This document shows positions 5,365-5,566 of a stretch of 5,566 nucleotides of DNA, piece by piece (positions within the stretch are counted from its first letter, which is position 1; the number at the start of each line of letters is the position of its first letter). The DNA comes from Clostridia bacterium (GTDB taxonomy: Bacteria > Bacillota > Clostridia > Christensenellales > Maliibacteriaceae), in contig JAGBGW010000120.1 of assembly GCA_017935825.1 (NCBI GenBank), forward strand, positions 1 to 5,566, read 5' to 3'. A program made the position numbers and the translations under genes. Below the pieces are notes generated by a model, which did not search any database, was not told the origin of the DNA, and was given only the letters and a program-made list of their open reading frames with translations.

Positions 5365-5566
5365 GGGGCAGGATCATCCAATGATCCGCATTATAAAATG
5401 CATCCAGTGCATCGATGGGCTGCACATTTGTGATGCTTTCGTCCGCAATCAGCACACTACAGCGGAAAAACAGTGGAATCACGGGATACTCATCCAGCAA
5501 AATCTGCTGTGCGGATGCGTTGGCATCGATCCAGTCTTGGCGTGTTGTACAAGAATCGATCGAAGC
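5354..5566 (-). CDS. Probable family 5 ABC-transporter substrate-binding protein (C-terminal 70 residues)
   Basis: The frame is open from the right edge to TGA at 5354, giving 70 residues, so only the C-terminus is in the window. The segment AQQILLDEYPVIPLFFRCSV resembles the end of oligopeptide/dipeptide (OppA/DppA-type) binding proteins, where a helix with 'ILxEExPVIPLYF' precedes the last strands. The final part, DALDAFYNADHWMILPQEN, is less typical but ends where such proteins usually end. If correct, the mature protein is a lipoprotein outside the membrane that delivers peptides or similar ligands to an ABC importer; neither the signal sequence nor partner genes can be seen here. It is separated from htrA by 101 nt and is probably a different unit. 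That it is a coding end is quite sure; the family is a moderate call. Confidence 0.65.
   Translation of the reverse strand, partial: ASIDSCTTRQDWIDANASAQQILLDEYPVIPLFFRCSVLIADESITNVQPIDALDAFYNADHWMILPQEN

Overview
The window looks like a piece of a Gram-positive Firmicutes chromosome, most likely a Clostridia-type gut anaerobe. This is an inference from strong GGAGG-type ribosome binding sites, GTG and TTG starts, a tRNA without an encoded CCA end, membrane-anchored HtrA, short intergenic gaps and moderate GC. I cannot name a genus. Every gene I can support lies on the minus strand, so transcription runs from the right edge to the left edge. The long open frames on the plus strand are antisense shadows.

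In transcription order: (1) 5354-5566, the C-terminal end of a probable family 5 (oligopeptide-type) ABC-transporter substrate-binding protein; (2) 5253-5353, a short gap holding a candidate promoter for the next gene with a direct repeat and an inverted repeat; (3) 3924-5252, a complete membrane-anchored HtrA serine protease with one PDZ domain; (4) a 68-nt gap with a perfect 12-bp hairpin; (5) 3178-3855, an OmpR/PhoB-type response regulator, overlapping by 11 bp (6) 1713-3188, a membrane sensor histidine kinase; (7) a long AT-rich terminator-like hairpin and then a promoter region; (8) 689-1579, a stand-alone protein with the 2-oxoacid dehydrogenase E2/chloramphenicol acetyltransferase fold, in which the usual catalytic His is Glu; (9) a terminator, then a consensus-like promoter and a tRNA-Leu(UAA) gene at 522-603 with its own terminator; (10) 1-429, the N-terminal 143 residues of an unrecognised, cysteine-rich, multi-pass membrane protein cut off by the window edge.

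The most coherent unit is htrA - response regulator - histidine kinase. By analogy with CssRS/HtrA of Bacillus and CiaRH/HtrA of streptococci, it is probably an envelope or secretion-stress circuit in which the kinase senses trouble outside the membrane and the regulator controls the protease gene. The repeats in front of htrA are candidate operator sequence, but this is untested. The E2-like gene has its own promoter and terminator and seems independent. I see no mobile element, CRISPR array or obvious defence system, and nothing clearly outside known families except the unidentified membrane protein and the altered active site of the E2-like protein.
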